Counted from the first letter of the stretch, positions 35,308 to 44,753 are shown. The stretch: 64,000 bases of DNA from Rhodoferax sp. (GCF_030653815.1 NZ_JAURYQ010000038.1:56837-120836), one strand, 5' to 3'. The notes: a model not told the origin generated them from the sequence alone. A program made the numbers and translations.

Positions 35308-36485
35308 ATTTGCTTGAGACACAGATGGAGCGGGATTTCCGCGTTGAGGTGCGCAGCTGGATGGCGGCGCATTTGTGCGGCGAATTTCAGCCTTTGTATG
35401 GTGCCAGCGGCCTGGGCGCGCCGGGTTATGACCCGGTCTTGGCCAAACGCTGGGAGCAGCAATTGGCGGCGGGCGGCTGGATCGGCATGGGCTGGTCACC
35501 TGCACATGGCGGGCGTGACATGCCTTTGGCGCAGCAGGTGATCTTTCACGAAGAATATGTGCGCTGTGGTGGCCCCGGGCGACTGGGTCACATTGGCGAG
35601 CAGTTGCTGGCCCCCACGCTGATGGCACACGGCACCCCGGAGCAGCAACAGCGTTTTTTGCCTGGCATCCTGGCAGGCGAGACGTATTGGGCGCAGGGCT
35701 ACTCCGAGCCGGGGGCCGGGTCGGATCTGGCGGCGGTTCGCACCCGTGCGCAGCGCGACCCGCAGAGCGGCGACTGGGTCATCGATGGGCAAAAGGTCTG
35801 GACCTCCTGGGCACATGAGTCCGACTGGATTTTTGTGCTGGCGCGTTGTGATCCGGGCTCACAACGTCACAAAGGCCTGGTGCTGCTGCTGGTGCCGCTG
35901 CGCCAGCCTGGGGTCACGTTGCGGCCGATCCGCCAGATCACCGGAGGCTCGGAATTTAACGAAGTTTTCTTCGACGGTGCACGCACCGAGGGCAGCCTGC
36001 ATCTGGGTGAGCCGGGACAGGGGTGGGCGGTGGCGATGTACCTGCTGGGCTGCGAACGCGGTGTGTCCACGCTGGGCCAGCAAGCGCATTTCCGGCGTGA
36101 GCTGGAGCAGGTGATCACCGTGGCACGCCGCAATGGCGCTGCCCGCAACCCGCTGTTGCGTCAGCGTCTGGCGCAAGCCGAATTGGGTTTGTTGACCTTG
36201 CGCAGCCATGCCTTGCGGGTGGCCGGGCAGGACGACGTGGCCCCGTCATCGGCAGCGGGGCGTGCCGCCAGCATCTCCAAATACGCCTGGTCCAACTGGC
36301 GGCGTTCGTTGGGCGCGCTGGCCATGGACGTGCTGGGTGTTGAGGGTGACATCGCCGATGCAGACCCACTGTGCAGGTCCTTGCAGCAGCTCTGGCTGTC
36401 CAGTCTGGCCGACACCATTTACGCCGGCACCAACGAAATCCAGCTCAACGTCATGGCCGAGCGTGCGTTGGGGATGCCGCGCTGA
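35304..36485 (+). CDS. Acyl-CoA dehydrogenase, second subunit of pair 2
   Basis: This 393-residue protein has WAQGYSEPGAGSD, a GCERG segment holding the candidate catalytic Glu, and the C-terminal YAGTNEIQLNV. It overlaps its partner by 4 bases (ATGA) and has a CAGGAGA ribosome-binding site, indicating tight coupling. It is the last gene of the long operon that begins at 22798. Confidence 0.9.
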   Translation: MNLLETQMERDFRVEVRSWMAAHLCGEFQPLYGASGLGAPGYDPVLAKRWEQQLAAGGWIGMGWSPAHGGRDMPLAQQVIFHEEYVRCGGPGRLGHIGEQLLAPTLMAHGTPEQQQRFLPGILAGETYWAQGYSEPGAGSDLAAVRTRAQRDPQSGDWVIDGQKVWTSWAHESDWIFVLARCDPGSQRHKGLVLLLVPLRQPGVTLRPIRQITGGSEFNEVFFDGARTEGSLHLGEPGQGWAVAMYLLGCERGVSTLGQQAHFRRELEQVITVARRNGAARNPLLRQRLAQAELGLLTLRSHALRVAGQDDVAPSSAAGRAASISKYAWSNWRRSLGALAMDVLGVEGDIADADPLCRSLQQLWLSSLADTIYAGTNEIQLNVMAERALGMPR

Positions 36486-36492
36486 GGTCGTC

Positions 36493-36741
36493 TCAATTGA
36501 GTTCGTACCAAACACCACGCCCGCTGCCCTGCTGATTCAAATGACCGTGCTCGACCAGGTTGCGGAAATGAAGCTTGAGCGTGTTTCGGCTGACTCCCGT
36601 CAATTTGATGGCATCGCCGATCGTGACGCGCTGGCGCTCACGGGCAAATTCGACGGTCTTGCGTGACGGCTCTGGCACAGCCGCCGGCACTCTTCCTTCG
36701 CGCGTTACCTTCTTTTTTACCGCTAAGATGCCCGCATTCAT
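36493..36741 (-). CDS. Small winged-helix DNA-binding protein
   Basis: This 82-residue protein has a clear helix-turn-helix (TIGDAIKLTGVSRNTLKLHFRNLVEHG) followed by a wing (GRGVWYEL). It diverges from the RecQ-like gene with a 20-base gap, which suggests shared or mutual control. The end lies 8 bases from the convergent dehydrogenase stop. The regulated gene is unknown. Confidence 0.7.
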   Translation of the reverse strand: MNAGILAVKKKVTREGRVPAAVPEPSRKTVEFARERQRVTIGDAIKLTGVSRNTLKLHFRNLVEHGHLNQQGSGRGVWYELN

Positions 36742-36761
36742 TCAGCAGCATCCCCAAGCCC

Positions 36762-38693
36762 ATGGTCCCCACCCTGCAACGCGTTTTCGGCTATGGCCAG
36801 TTTCGCCCTGGCCAGGAATCGGTGATTTCAGCCGTGCTGGCCGGGCGCTCGGCGGCGGCCATTTTTCCCACCGGTGCGGGCAAGTCACTGTGCTACCAGT
36901 TGCCAGCGCTGCTGCTGCCGCACCTGACGCTGGTGGTGTCGCCGCTGCTGGCTTTGATTCAAGACCAGCTTACCTTGATGCAAGGCTTGGGAATCGCGGC
37001 GGCCAGCATCGACTCGACCCAAAGCCGCGAGCAAACCCAGGCGGTGATGGCGCTGGCCCGCTCGGGTGAGTTAAAGGTTTTGATGATCTCGGTGGAGCGA
37101 CTCAATAATGAGCGTTTTCGCAACTTCATAGCGCAAGTGCCGATCTCGCTGCTGGTGGTGGATGAGGCGCATTGCATCTCGGAGTGGGGCCACAACTTTC
37201 GCCCGGACTACCTGAAACTGCCCGCCTACCAGCAGCAATTGGCGATCCCGCAAACACTGCTGCTTACCGCCACGGCCACGCCGCCAGTGGTGGCCGACAT
37301 GCAGGGCAAATTTGCAATTCACCCCAGCGACGTGGTGTGCACCGGCTTCTACCGGCCCAACCTCAATTTGACGGTGGAGCCCGTCAACGCGCACCACAAA
37401 TTGCGCCGCTTGCTGGACTGGCTGGCCCAACGCGCCGAGCAGCCGACGATTGTTTATGTCACGCTACAAAAAACTGCCGAGCAAGTGGCGGAGTACTTGA
37501 GCCGCAGCGCTGTGGCGGCGCAGGCCTACCACGCGGGGCTGGCGCATGAGCAGCGCGTGGCGATTCAGCAGCAGTTCATGGCGGGCCAGGTGAACTGCGT
37601 GGTGGCCACCATCGCCTTTGGCATGGGTATTGACAAGAGCAACATTCGTAACGTGGTGCATTTTGATTTGCCCAAGTCCATCGAAGGTTACAGCCAGGAA
37701 ATTGGCCGGGCCGGGCGTGACGGGCAAACTTCTGACTGTCTGGTGCTGGCCAATCAGGACAGTCTGCAAGTGCTGGAAAACTTTGTCTATGGTGACACGC
37801 CCGAGCCAGACGGCATTCGCGATGTGCTCAATACCTTGCAGGCTGTGCCGCCAGGCCAAGCCTGGGAGCTGACGCTGACTGCGCTGTCCAACCAAAGCAA
37901 TATCCGCTTGCTGCCGCTCAAAACCTTGCTGGTGCAACTGGAGTTGCGCGGCATCATCGCATCGCGCTACGCTTATTTTGCCGAGTACCGGTTCAAATAT
38001 TTGGTCGAGCCAGCCACGCTGCTGGCCCATTTCAGCGGCGAGCGCTTGCAATTTTTGGAGGCGCTGTTGCGCTGCGCCCCTCAGGCCCGCACCTGGTGCA
38101 CGATGGACTTTGACGCGCTGCACAAAAGCTACCCAAGCGAACACAGCCGGGTGGTCAAGGCGCTGGATTATTTGGCCGAAAAAGGCTGGATTGAACTCGA
38201 ATCCAGGCAAATGACCGAGGTCTATGCGGTGCTGCTGCCGCACTTTGATGCAGAGGCCGTCTGCCGTGAACTCAGCGACTATTTTCAGAGCAAAGAAACC
38301 AGCGAGGTGGCGCGCATCCAGGCGGTGCTGGACTTGTTTGCCAGCGAAACCTGCCTCAGTCAGCGCCTGGCGGTTTACTTTGGTGACCAAGCTGCACCGC
38401 AGCGCTGTGGCCACTGCTCGGTGTGCGCAGGGCAGGTGGCGCAGTGGCCCGAGCCTGAAAAACAGCCGCCTTTGGACAGGATGAACTTCTTCACCCTGTG
38501 CGGCGAGTTGACGACCCGCCACCAAGCGCTGCAAGGCAAGCCCGCCAGTGCGGAATTGCTGACCCGCTTTTTATGCGGCATCACTGCACCGCTCCTGACC
38601 CGCCTGAAAGCCCGCAGCCTGAGCGGCTATGCCGCACTGGAGACTTACCCTTATGCCCAGGTGCGTGCCTGGGTAAGTGGCCGGGATGACTGA
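36762..38693 (+). CDS. recQ: RecQ-family DNA helicase with a rearranged C-terminus
   Basis: This 643-residue superfamily 2 helicase has Walker A TGAGKS (37-42), DEAH (134-137), SEWGHNFRPDY and QEIGRAGRDGQ. The zinc cysteines (C531, C549, C552, C555 in RCGHCSVC) come at about 530-555, after a winged-helix-like stretch. In E. coli RecQ they directly follow the helicase core at about 380-403. No HRDC domain is seen. This is likely a RecQ paralogue rather than the canonical one. It unwinds DNA and has no obvious link to the catabolic neighbours. Confidence 0.9.
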   Translation: MVPTLQRVFGYGQFRPGQESVISAVLAGRSAAAIFPTGAGKSLCYQLPALLLPHLTLVVSPLLALIQDQLTLMQGLGIAAASIDSTQSREQTQAVMALARSGELKVLMISVERLNNERFRNFIAQVPISLLVVDEAHCISEWGHNFRPDYLKLPAYQQQLAIPQTLLLTATATPPVVADMQGKFAIHPSDVVCTGFYRPNLNLTVEPVNAHHKLRRLLDWLAQRAEQPTIVYVTLQKTAEQVAEYLSRSAVAAQAYHAGLAHEQRVAIQQQFMAGQVNCVVATIAFGMGIDKSNIRNVVHFDLPKSIEGYSQEIGRAGRDGQTSDCLVLANQDSLQVLENFVYGDTPEPDGIRDVLNTLQAVPPGQAWELTLTALSNQSNIRLLPLKTLLVQLELRGIIASRYAYFAEYRFKYLVEPATLLAHFSGERLQFLEALLRCAPQARTWCTMDFDALHKSYPSEHSRVVKALDYLAEKGWIELESRQMTEVYAVLLPHFDAEAVCRELSDYFQSKETSEVARIQAVLDLFASETCLSQRLAVYFGDQAAPQRCGHCSVCAGQVAQWPEPEKQPPLDRMNFFTLCGELTTRHQALQGKPASAELLTRFLCGITAPLLTRLKARSLSGYAALETYPYAQVRAWVSGRDD

Positions 38694-38700
38694 ATAATTT

Positions 38701-38720
38701 CGTCGTCCATCCAGACGATG
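38701..38720. promoter_or_regulatory. 20-bp regulon box, site 4
   Basis: The sequence is CGTCGTCC atcc AGACGATG, with 61 bases to the ipdF start at 38782. A weak -10-like GACCAT lies 20 bases after the box. Confidence 0.65.
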
Positions 38721-38781
38721 CGCCAGGGGGCGACGTCGGCGACCATGGGCTCTTTGACATCCAATCCAAAGAGAGTCGTCC

Positions 38782-39567
38782 ATGAAACCCGCTCCCAACT
38801 ATGTTCCTGCGCATGCCCTCCTTCAAGGTAAATCGGTTCTGGTCACCGCCGCTGCTGGCGCCGGCATCGGTTTTGCGGTGGCCAAGCGCGCTGCTGAAGA
38901 AGGCTGTCGCGCCTTGTTTATCTCAGATGTGCACGAGCGGCGCTTGCAGGAGGCGGTCGAGGCCATCCAGCGTGACACTGGCCTGCAGGCGGTGTTTGGC
39001 CAGCTCTGTGATGTGAGTCAGGAAACACAGGTGCAGGCGCTGGTGGATGCCGCCAATGCGCGTATGGGCGGCATCGATGTGCTGGTCAACAACGCCGGTC
39101 TGGGCACCAGCAAACGTATTGTCGACATGCCCGACGACGAATGGCACAAGGTGCTCGATGTCACGCTGACCGGCACGTTCCGCATGGTGCGCGCTGCACT
39201 CAAGGTGATGCAGCCGCGCGGCCAGGGCGTGATTGTCAACAATGCGTCGGTGCTGGGCTGGCGTGCCCAGGTGGAGCAGGCCCATTACGCCGCCGCCAAA
39301 GCCGGGGTGATGGCGCTGACGCGCTGCGCCGCCATGGAGGCAGCCGAGTTTGGCGTACGCATCAACGCGGTGGCACCGTCCATTGCCATCCATGCCTTTT
39401 TGAAGAAATCGGCTTCCGAAGAATTGCTCAATGAGTTGTCGGCCAAAGAGGCGTTTGGCCGGGGCGCCGAGCCGTGGGAGGTGGCCAATGTGATGGTGTT
39501 CCTGGCCAGCGACTATTCCAGCTACATGACCGGCGAGGTGGTCTCGGTCAGCTCGCAGCACGCTTGA
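38782..39567 (+). CDS. ipdF: IpdF-like hydroxysteroid-CoA dehydrogenase (SDR)
   Basis: This 261-residue SDR follows IpdF closely: TAAAGAGIG cofactor motif, VISD-like HERRL segment, NNASVLGWRAQ, YAAAKAGVMALTRC and the tail FLASDYSSYMTGEVVSVS. IpdF oxidises the 5-hydroxyl of the CoA-bound hydroxy-indane propionate (5-OH-HIP-CoA). It heads a new transcript with the regulon box at 38701, followed by a hydratase and a thiolase. Confidence 0.92.
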   Translation: MKPAPNYVPAHALLQGKSVLVTAAAGAGIGFAVAKRAAEEGCRALFISDVHERRLQEAVEAIQRDTGLQAVFGQLCDVSQETQVQALVDAANARMGGIDVLVNNAGLGTSKRIVDMPDDEWHKVLDVTLTGTFRMVRAALKVMQPRGQGVIVNNASVLGWRAQVEQAHYAAAKAGVMALTRCAAMEAAEFGVRINAVAPSIAIHAFLKKSASEELLNELSAKEAFGRGAEPWEVANVMVFLASDYSSYMTGEVVSVSSQHA

Positions 39568-39578
39568 GGCGCGCCGAC

Positions 39579-40040
39579 ATGGCAACACAGTTTGATTCCG
39601 TGGCCGCAGTGCTGACGGCGGTGGGCCAGGACCTGGGCACCACCGACTGGATCGACATAAGCCAGGACCGCATCAACACCTTTGCCGATGCCACGGGCGA
39701 CCACCAGTGGCTCCATGTGGACCCCGAGCGGGCCAAGACCGGGCCCTTTGGCGCCTGTGTCGCGCACGGTTATCTGACGTTGTCGCTGGCCAATCTTTTT
39801 TTGCCGCAGTTGGTCAGTTATGACCGCTTGAAGATGGGCGTCAATTACGGCTGCGACAAAGTGCGTTTTCCGGCCCCTGTCAAGGTCGGCTCACGCGTGC
39901 GTGGTTGCGGCCAGGTGGTTGCGGCGGAGTCCATCAAGGGTGATGGCGTGCAGGTCACCGTGCGCATCTCAGTCCAGATCGAGGGCCAGGACAAACCGGG
40001 CTGTGTGGTCGACACCATCAGTCGCTTGTATTTTGAATAA
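39579..40040 (+). CDS. MaoC-like (R)-specific enoyl-CoA hydratase
   Basis: This 153-residue hot-dog-fold protein has the hydratase segment [18 protein letters not shown] with the catalytic Asp and His, and AHGYLTLSL. It hydrates a trans-enoyl-CoA. It begins 11 bases after ipdF and probably acts on an intermediate of the same pathway. Confidence 0.9.
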   Translation: MATQFDSVAAVLTAVGQDLGTTDWIDISQDRINTFADATGDHQWLHVDPERAKTGPFGACVAHGYLTLSLANLFLPQLVSYDRLKMGVNYGCDKVRFPAPVKVGSRVRGCGQVVAAESIKGDGVQVTVRISVQIEGQDKPGCVVDTISRLYFE

Positions 40041-40051
40041 GGATATTGATC

Positions 40052-41254
40052 ATGAATGAAGCAGTTATCGTTTCCACCGCCCGCACGCCCATTGGCAAAG
40101 CCTACCGCGGCGCTTTCAACGACACCGAGGCGCCCGTGCTGGGTGGCCATGTCATCCGCGCTGCGCTCGACAAGGCAGGGGTCGCCGGCCATGAGGTGGA
40201 CGACGTGATTTTGGGCATCGCCGCACAGCAGGGTACGCAGGGTTACAACCTGGGCCGCCTGTGCGGCTACACCGCCGGCTTGCCCGAAAGCGTCGGCGGC
40301 ATGGTCATTGACCGCATGTGCGCCTCAGGCCTGATGAGTATTGCCACGGCAGCCAAAGGCATCATGACCGGCGAGATGGACATCGCCGTCGCGGGGGGCC
40401 TGGAGTCGATTTCCCTGGTCCAGAACAAGCACAAGAACAGCTACCGCGCCCAGTCCAGGGCGGTGCTGGCGGCTTCGCCCACGGCCTACATCCAGATGAT
40501 CGAAACGGCCGAAATTGTCAGCCGCCGCTACAACATCAGTCGCAGCGCGCAGGACGACTATGCGCTGCGCAGCCAGCAGCGTGTGGCTGCGGCCCAGGCA
40601 GCCGGTTTATATGCCGACGAGATCGTGCCGCTCACCACCAGCAAGCAGCTCTTTGACAAGGAGGGCAATGTCACCGGCAGCGAAGAGGTGACGCTGCGCC
40701 AGGACGAGGGCAACCGCGCCGACACCACGCTGGAAAGCCTGGCCAAGCTCAAACCGGTCTGGAAAAACGGCCAGTGGGTGCCTGAGGGGGAATTCATCAC
40801 GGCCGGCAACGCCTCGCAGTTATCGGATGGCGCCTCCGCCTCGGTGCTGATGAGTGCGGCCGAGGCCAAGCGCCGTGGACTCACTCCGCTGGGCACCTAC
40901 CGTGGTGTTGCGGTGGCGGGCTGCGGCGCCGACGAGATGGGCATCGGCCCGGTTTTTGCCATCCCCAAACTGCTGCAGCGCCACGGTTTGACGGTGAAGG
41001 ATATCGATCTGTGGGAGCTCAACGAGGCCTTCGCCTGCCAGGTGATCCATTGCCGTGAGACGCTGGGCATAGCCGACGAGCGCCTCAATGTCAATGGTGG
41101 TGCGATCGCCATTGGCCACCCATTCGGCATGTCGGGTGCGCGCATGGTGGGCCATGCCCTGCTGGAGGGCCGCCGCCGTGGGGTGCGGTATGTGGTGGTA
41201 AGCATGTGTATTGGCGGTGGCATGGGGGCGGCGGGCCTGTTTGAACTGAACTGA
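40052..41254 (+). CDS. Acetyl-CoA acyltransferase (thiolase)
   Basis: This 400-residue thiolase has Cys90 (DRMCASG), the canonical loop [26 protein letters not shown] and the C-terminal [11 protein letters not shown]. It differs from the FadA6-like thiolase of the main operon, so the two act at different steps. The ATG at 40052 follows an AAGGA site. The stop is embedded in a pentanucleotide repeat. Confidence 0.92.
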   Translation: MNEAVIVSTARTPIGKAYRGAFNDTEAPVLGGHVIRAALDKAGVAGHEVDDVILGIAAQQGTQGYNLGRLCGYTAGLPESVGGMVIDRMCASGLMSIATAAKGIMTGEMDIAVAGGLESISLVQNKHKNSYRAQSRAVLAASPTAYIQMIETAEIVSRRYNISRSAQDDYALRSQQRVAAAQAAGLYADEIVPLTTSKQLFDKEGNVTGSEEVTLRQDEGNRADTTLESLAKLKPVWKNGQWVPEGEFITAGNASQLSDGASASVLMSAAEAKRRGLTPLGTYRGVAVAGCGADEMGIGPVFAIPKLLQRHGLTVKDIDLWELNEAFACQVIHCRETLGIADERLNVNGGAIAIGHPFGMSGARMVGHALLEGRRRGVRYVVVSMCIGGGMGAAGLFELN

Positions 41255-41276
41255 TTCGATTCGATTCGATCCGATG
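41253..41276. repeat. Pentanucleotide repeat at the thiolase stop codon
   Basis: GATTC occurs three times head to tail, followed by GATCC and GATG. The first copy shares two bases with the TGA stop. It lies in the short leader of the LuxR-family gene. Confidence 0.8.
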
Positions 41277-41300
41277 TAGAGGCCCTACGTCGTGAATGGC

Positions 41301-41330
41301 TTGCGGTTCAGGAACGTCAACTCTTATACT
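41301..41330 (+). promoter_or_regulatory. Candidate promoter of the LuxR-family gene
   Basis: TTGCGG (41301-41306) and TATACT (41325-41330) are 18 bases apart. Transcription would begin about 3 bases before the ATG at 41340, so the mRNA would be almost leaderless. If so, the first ATG is favoured over the later in-frame ATG at 41382. Confidence 0.45.
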
Positions 41331-41339
41331 TAAACTCTC

Positions 41340-42530
41340 ATGACCAGACCGTCCGTTGAACCTTCCGCGACCTCGAAGCCGATGCATCCTGCGGGTGCAA
41401 CGACTGAGATATCTCTTGACCGGTTCAGCCGTATTCTTGACAAGATCTACGAGGCAGCGCTGGATTCGAGTCACTGGTCTGATTGCCTGGAAGAGATACG
41501 TCGGGAACTGGCAGGCAACTTTGCCTCGTTGATCGTGCAGCCGGGCACGGCCGACGACATTGGCCTCATTGTGTCGACCTCCGAGCAGAGCCGCAACCTG
41601 GGGCTGGGCAACCCCTTGATCATGTTCAGTCCGTTCACGGGCATGCCGCCGGACCGGTTGGTGACTATCACCGACGTGCTGTCAGAAGCCAAATGGCGGG
41701 AGTCTTCCTACTACCGTGACTGGTGCCAACCGCGCAACGTGTTTCACGTGATGGCGGCTGACATCGGCACCAGCAATGGTGGCGTCTATGGCTTTCGCAT
41801 CACCCGCCCGGAAGATGCGCCGGCATTCTCGAAGCAGGACCTTGAACTCGGGCGGCGTCTGTTGCCCCATATCAAGCGCGCGCTCAATCTGCACCTGTCG
41901 ACCCATCAGGATCGCAAGGTGATTTCGCTTTACAGCCATGCAATGGCGCAGCTGATGGTGGGTGTTTTCATCCTCGACCAGAACCGCCAGGTCATCGAAT
42001 GCAACCCGGCGGCCACGGCCATTCTTGCCATGTCGGATGGCCTGCGCATCGTTGGCGGCAACCTCGAAGCCACTTATCCCAACGAAAACCGCAGCCTGCA
42101 ACGCCTGGTGCGCGATGCACTGGCCCATCCCAAAGCGTCCAAGATATCGCTGACCGACGCGCTCTCCATCAGTCGACCCTCGGGGCAGCTCAGTTGGGGT
42201 CTGGTGGTGCAAAGCATTGCGTCCGATCAGTGGACCGAAGGCAAGCAGCGGCCCACGGTGGCGGTGTTCGTGCGCGACACCGAGGGCAAAGCTCAGCCGC
42301 CGATTCGCCTGACCCAGCAGTTGTTTCAGCTCACCCCCGCCGAGACCGCGCTGGCCATTCAGCTCGCCAACGGCTTGTCGCTGGACGAAGCCTCCGATGC
42401 GCTGAACATTCGGCGCAACACGGCCCGTGCGCACCTGCGCTCCATTTTTTCCAAAACTGGCGTGCGCCGCCAAACCGAACTGGTGCGCCTGTTCCTCAAC
42501 AGCGTGGCCTGGCTCGGCACACACGACTGA
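41340..42530 (+). CDS. LuxR-family transcription regulator, TesR/TeiR-like
   Basis: This 396-residue protein ends in a LuxR-type helix-turn-helix (LTPAETALAIQLANGLS to RSIFSKTGVRRQTELVR, about 325-385). Its long N-terminal part carries a PAS-like segment (QLMVGVFILDQNRQVIECN). TesR/TeiR, the positive regulator of testosterone degradation in Comamonas testosteroni, has the same size and layout. Its place inside the steroid cluster supports that role. LuxR-type proteins bind 20-bp dyads near -42, as the boxes in this region do. Confidence 0.87.
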   Translation: MTRPSVEPSATSKPMHPAGATTEISLDRFSRILDKIYEAALDSSHWSDCLEEIRRELAGNFASLIVQPGTADDIGLIVSTSEQSRNLGLGNPLIMFSPFTGMPPDRLVTITDVLSEAKWRESSYYRDWCQPRNVFHVMAADIGTSNGGVYGFRITRPEDAPAFSKQDLELGRRLLPHIKRALNLHLSTHQDRKVISLYSHAMAQLMVGVFILDQNRQVIECNPAATAILAMSDGLRIVGGNLEATYPNENRSLQRLVRDALAHPKASKISLTDALSISRPSGQLSWGLVVQSIASDQWTEGKQRPTVAVFVRDTEGKAQPPIRLTQQLFQLTPAETALAIQLANGLSLDEASDALNIRRNTARAHLRSIFSKTGVRRQTELVRLFLNSVAWLGTHD

Positions 42531-42576
42531 GCGCGCCGTTCAGGCGTTGTTCTTGCCCGCACGCTGCGACCTAGCG

Positions 42577-42596
42577 TCTCGTCTGTTTGAAGTAGG
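42577..42596. promoter_or_regulatory. 20-bp regulon box, site 5
   Basis: The sequence is TCTCGTCT gttt GAAGTAGG, with 67 bases to the SDR start at 42664. A -10-like CATACT (42617-42622) follows at 20 bases. Confidence 0.55.
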
Positions 42597-42663
42597 TTGA
42601 TGCGCAACAAGTCACGCATACTGGAGCGCGTGATTTGCACAACCTCTACTCCAAGGATTCAGG

Positions 42664-43428
42664 ATGACGACAACAACTTCCCCGTTGTTCAAACTCGATG
42701 GCCGCGTGGCGCTGGTGACCGGCTCGGGCCAGGGCATGGGTCTGGGCGTGGTGCGGGCGCTGCTGCGCCAGGGTGCCCGCGTGGTGATCAACGATTATTA
42801 TGCTGAACGCGCAGAAAGCGCAGCAGCAGCCCTGCGCGCTGAAGGTTTCACCGTGTGCGCCGCCCCGGGCGACATCACCAGCGCCGCTGTGCGCGAACAG
42901 ATCGTGGCCACGACGCGCCAGGTGTTTGGTGAGATCGACATATTGGTCAATAACGCTGGTGTACCACCGGGCATGCCCAACTCGCTGCGTCAGTTCAAGG
43001 ATTTGGCCGACGAAGACTTTGAGCGTCAACTGGACCTGAACCTGCGCGCCATTCTGGGTTTCACACGGCTGCTGGTGGGCGGCATGTGTGAGCGTGGCTT
43101 TGGCCGCATTGTCATCATCAGTTCTGAATCCTGGCGCCTCGGTATGCCCATGGGCCTGTCCAACTACGCTGCGGCCAAGGCCGCCGCCCTGGGCTTCATG
43201 CGGCATCTGGCGCATGAGGTTGGGCGCCAGGGGGTTACGGCCAATGCGGTGTCGCTTGGGGCCATGAACAACTTTGGTTACGACGAGATCGCCAAACGCA
43301 CCACAGCAGTGGGCCGCGCCGGAACGCCCGACGACGTGGGTGCGGCGGTGGCTTATCTGGTGTCCGACGAAGCCAGTTGGATGAGTGGCCAGGTCATGGC
43401 GCTCAACGGCGGGTCAACGACGGCCTGA
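42664..43428 (+). CDS. Short-chain dehydrogenase/reductase
   Basis: This 254-residue classical SDR has TGSGQGMG, LVNNAG and the active-site YAAAK. It heads a three-gene set (SDR, MFS, EthD-like) behind a regulon box. The substrate is unknown. The box suggests it serves the same catabolic programme. Confidence 0.9.
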   Translation: MTTTTSPLFKLDGRVALVTGSGQGMGLGVVRALLRQGARVVINDYYAERAESAAAALRAEGFTVCAAPGDITSAAVREQIVATTRQVFGEIDILVNNAGVPPGMPNSLRQFKDLADEDFERQLDLNLRAILGFTRLLVGGMCERGFGRIVIISSESWRLGMPMGLSNYAAAKAAALGFMRHLAHEVGRQGVTANAVSLGAMNNFGYDEIAKRTTAVGRAGTPDDVGAAVAYLVSDEASWMSGQVMALNGGSTTA

Positions 43429-43436
43429 CCGTTTAC

Positions 43437-44753
43437 ATGCACGATCGACAACAAGATATCGGTACACGGCCGCGCTACACGCTTGCCTTGCTGACCGCCT
43501 TGGCGGCGCTGGCCTACATGGACCGTCAAATACTGGCGGTTTTGATCCAGCCGGTCAAAGCGGAGTTCTTGCTCTCGGATTTGCAGATTGGCTTGATCAC
43601 CGGGCTGGGTTTTTCGCTTACCTTTGCGCTGTTGGGCATCCCCCTGGGCCGACTGGCTGACTGTGGCGAACGCCGCGGCCTGGTGGTGTGGTGCCGTGGC
43701 TTGGGTGGTGTGTTGGGGGCCGCAGGTGCTGCAGCCACCGGTTTCTGGACGCTGCTGTTCTCGCGGGCCGGTGGCGCCATCAGCGACGCTGGCGGCGGGC
43801 CTGCCTCGATGGCCATGTTGGCAGACTTGTATCCGGCCAGTCAGCGCTCGCGCGTGATGAGCGTTTTTGGCACGGGGGGCAGCATCGGCGCGCTGATGGC
43901 CATGGTGCTGGGTGGCTGGCTGGCCCAGCATTACGGCTGGCGCTGGGCCATGGGGTTGGTGGGCTTCAGCGCGCTGGTGCTGGCACTGTTGCTGCGCTTT
44001 ACCGTGCGTGAGCCGCTGCGCGCATTGGCGCAAGCGACGGCACCCCACGCCTCGATCCATCAGGCCACACCACGCGGCGCAGTGCGTGAAATATGGAGCC
44101 AGCCGGTCACTCGCTGGTTGATCATTGGTGCTGCCTGCGCGCTGGTCGCTGGCTACTCTTTTGGCGCGTGGAACACCGCGCTGCTGGTGCGCCGCCACGG
44201 CCTGTCATTGCAAAACGCGGGTTGGATCTCGGGCTCTGCCGCCTTGGTGTCGGTCTTTGGTGGCCTCTGGTCGGGTGCGCTGACGGACCGCCTGACGCGG
44301 CTTGACAAGCGCTGGCAGCAGGGTGTGCCCTTGATCGGGCTGGGCATTGCCCTGCCTTGTGGCCTGGCTTATCTGATGCTGCCACCTGGCGCTGTGGTGG
44401 CGGCCGCTTGCCTCATCGTGGCCTACGCCTTTTTTATTGTCTGGTGGGTGGCGCCGACTTATGCGGCACTGAGCCTGGTGGTGCCGGCATCACGACGTGC
44501 CACGGCCAGCGCCATGGTGTTGCTGGCAGGCGCCATTGTGGGCAATGGATTTGGCCCCATTTTTACCGGTTGGCTGAGTGACCTGCTGAGCGTGACCCTG
44601 CCCGGCGATGGCCTGCGGTACGCGTTGGCCTGCATGGTGGCCATGCTGGCACCGGGCGTGTACGCCTTCGCGCGCGTGTTGCCGACCTATCCCGCGGCTT
44701 ATGCTGCCGCCCATCCCGCGCAGGCCGAGGTCAGTCGCGCCGTTGTCGAATGA
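43437..44753 (+). CDS. MFS transporter
   Basis: This 438-residue membrane protein has about 12 hydrophobic helices and the MFS signature GIPLGRLADCGERR between helices 2 and 3, preceded by YMDRQILAVLIQPVKAEF. It resembles the aromatic-acid/hexuronate-type MFS group. It starts 9 bases after the SDR and probably moves a substrate or product of the pathway across the inner membrane. The MFS gene at 47.6-49.0 kb belongs to the same group. Confidence 0.9.
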   Translation: MHDRQQDIGTRPRYTLALLTALAALAYMDRQILAVLIQPVKAEFLLSDLQIGLITGLGFSLTFALLGIPLGRLADCGERRGLVVWCRGLGGVLGAAGAAATGFWTLLFSRAGGAISDAGGGPASMAMLADLYPASQRSRVMSVFGTGGSIGALMAMVLGGWLAQHYGWRWAMGLVGFSALVLALLLRFTVREPLRALAQATAPHASIHQATPRGAVREIWSQPVTRWLIIGAACALVAGYSFGAWNTALLVRRHGLSLQNAGWISGSAALVSVFGGLWSGALTDRLTRLDKRWQQGVPLIGLGIALPCGLAYLMLPPGAVVAAACLIVAYAFFIVWWVAPTYAALSLVVPASRRATASAMVLLAGAIVGNGFGPIFTGWLSDLLSVTLPGDGLRYALACMVAMLAPGVYAFARVLPTYPAAYAAAHPAQAEVSRAVVE

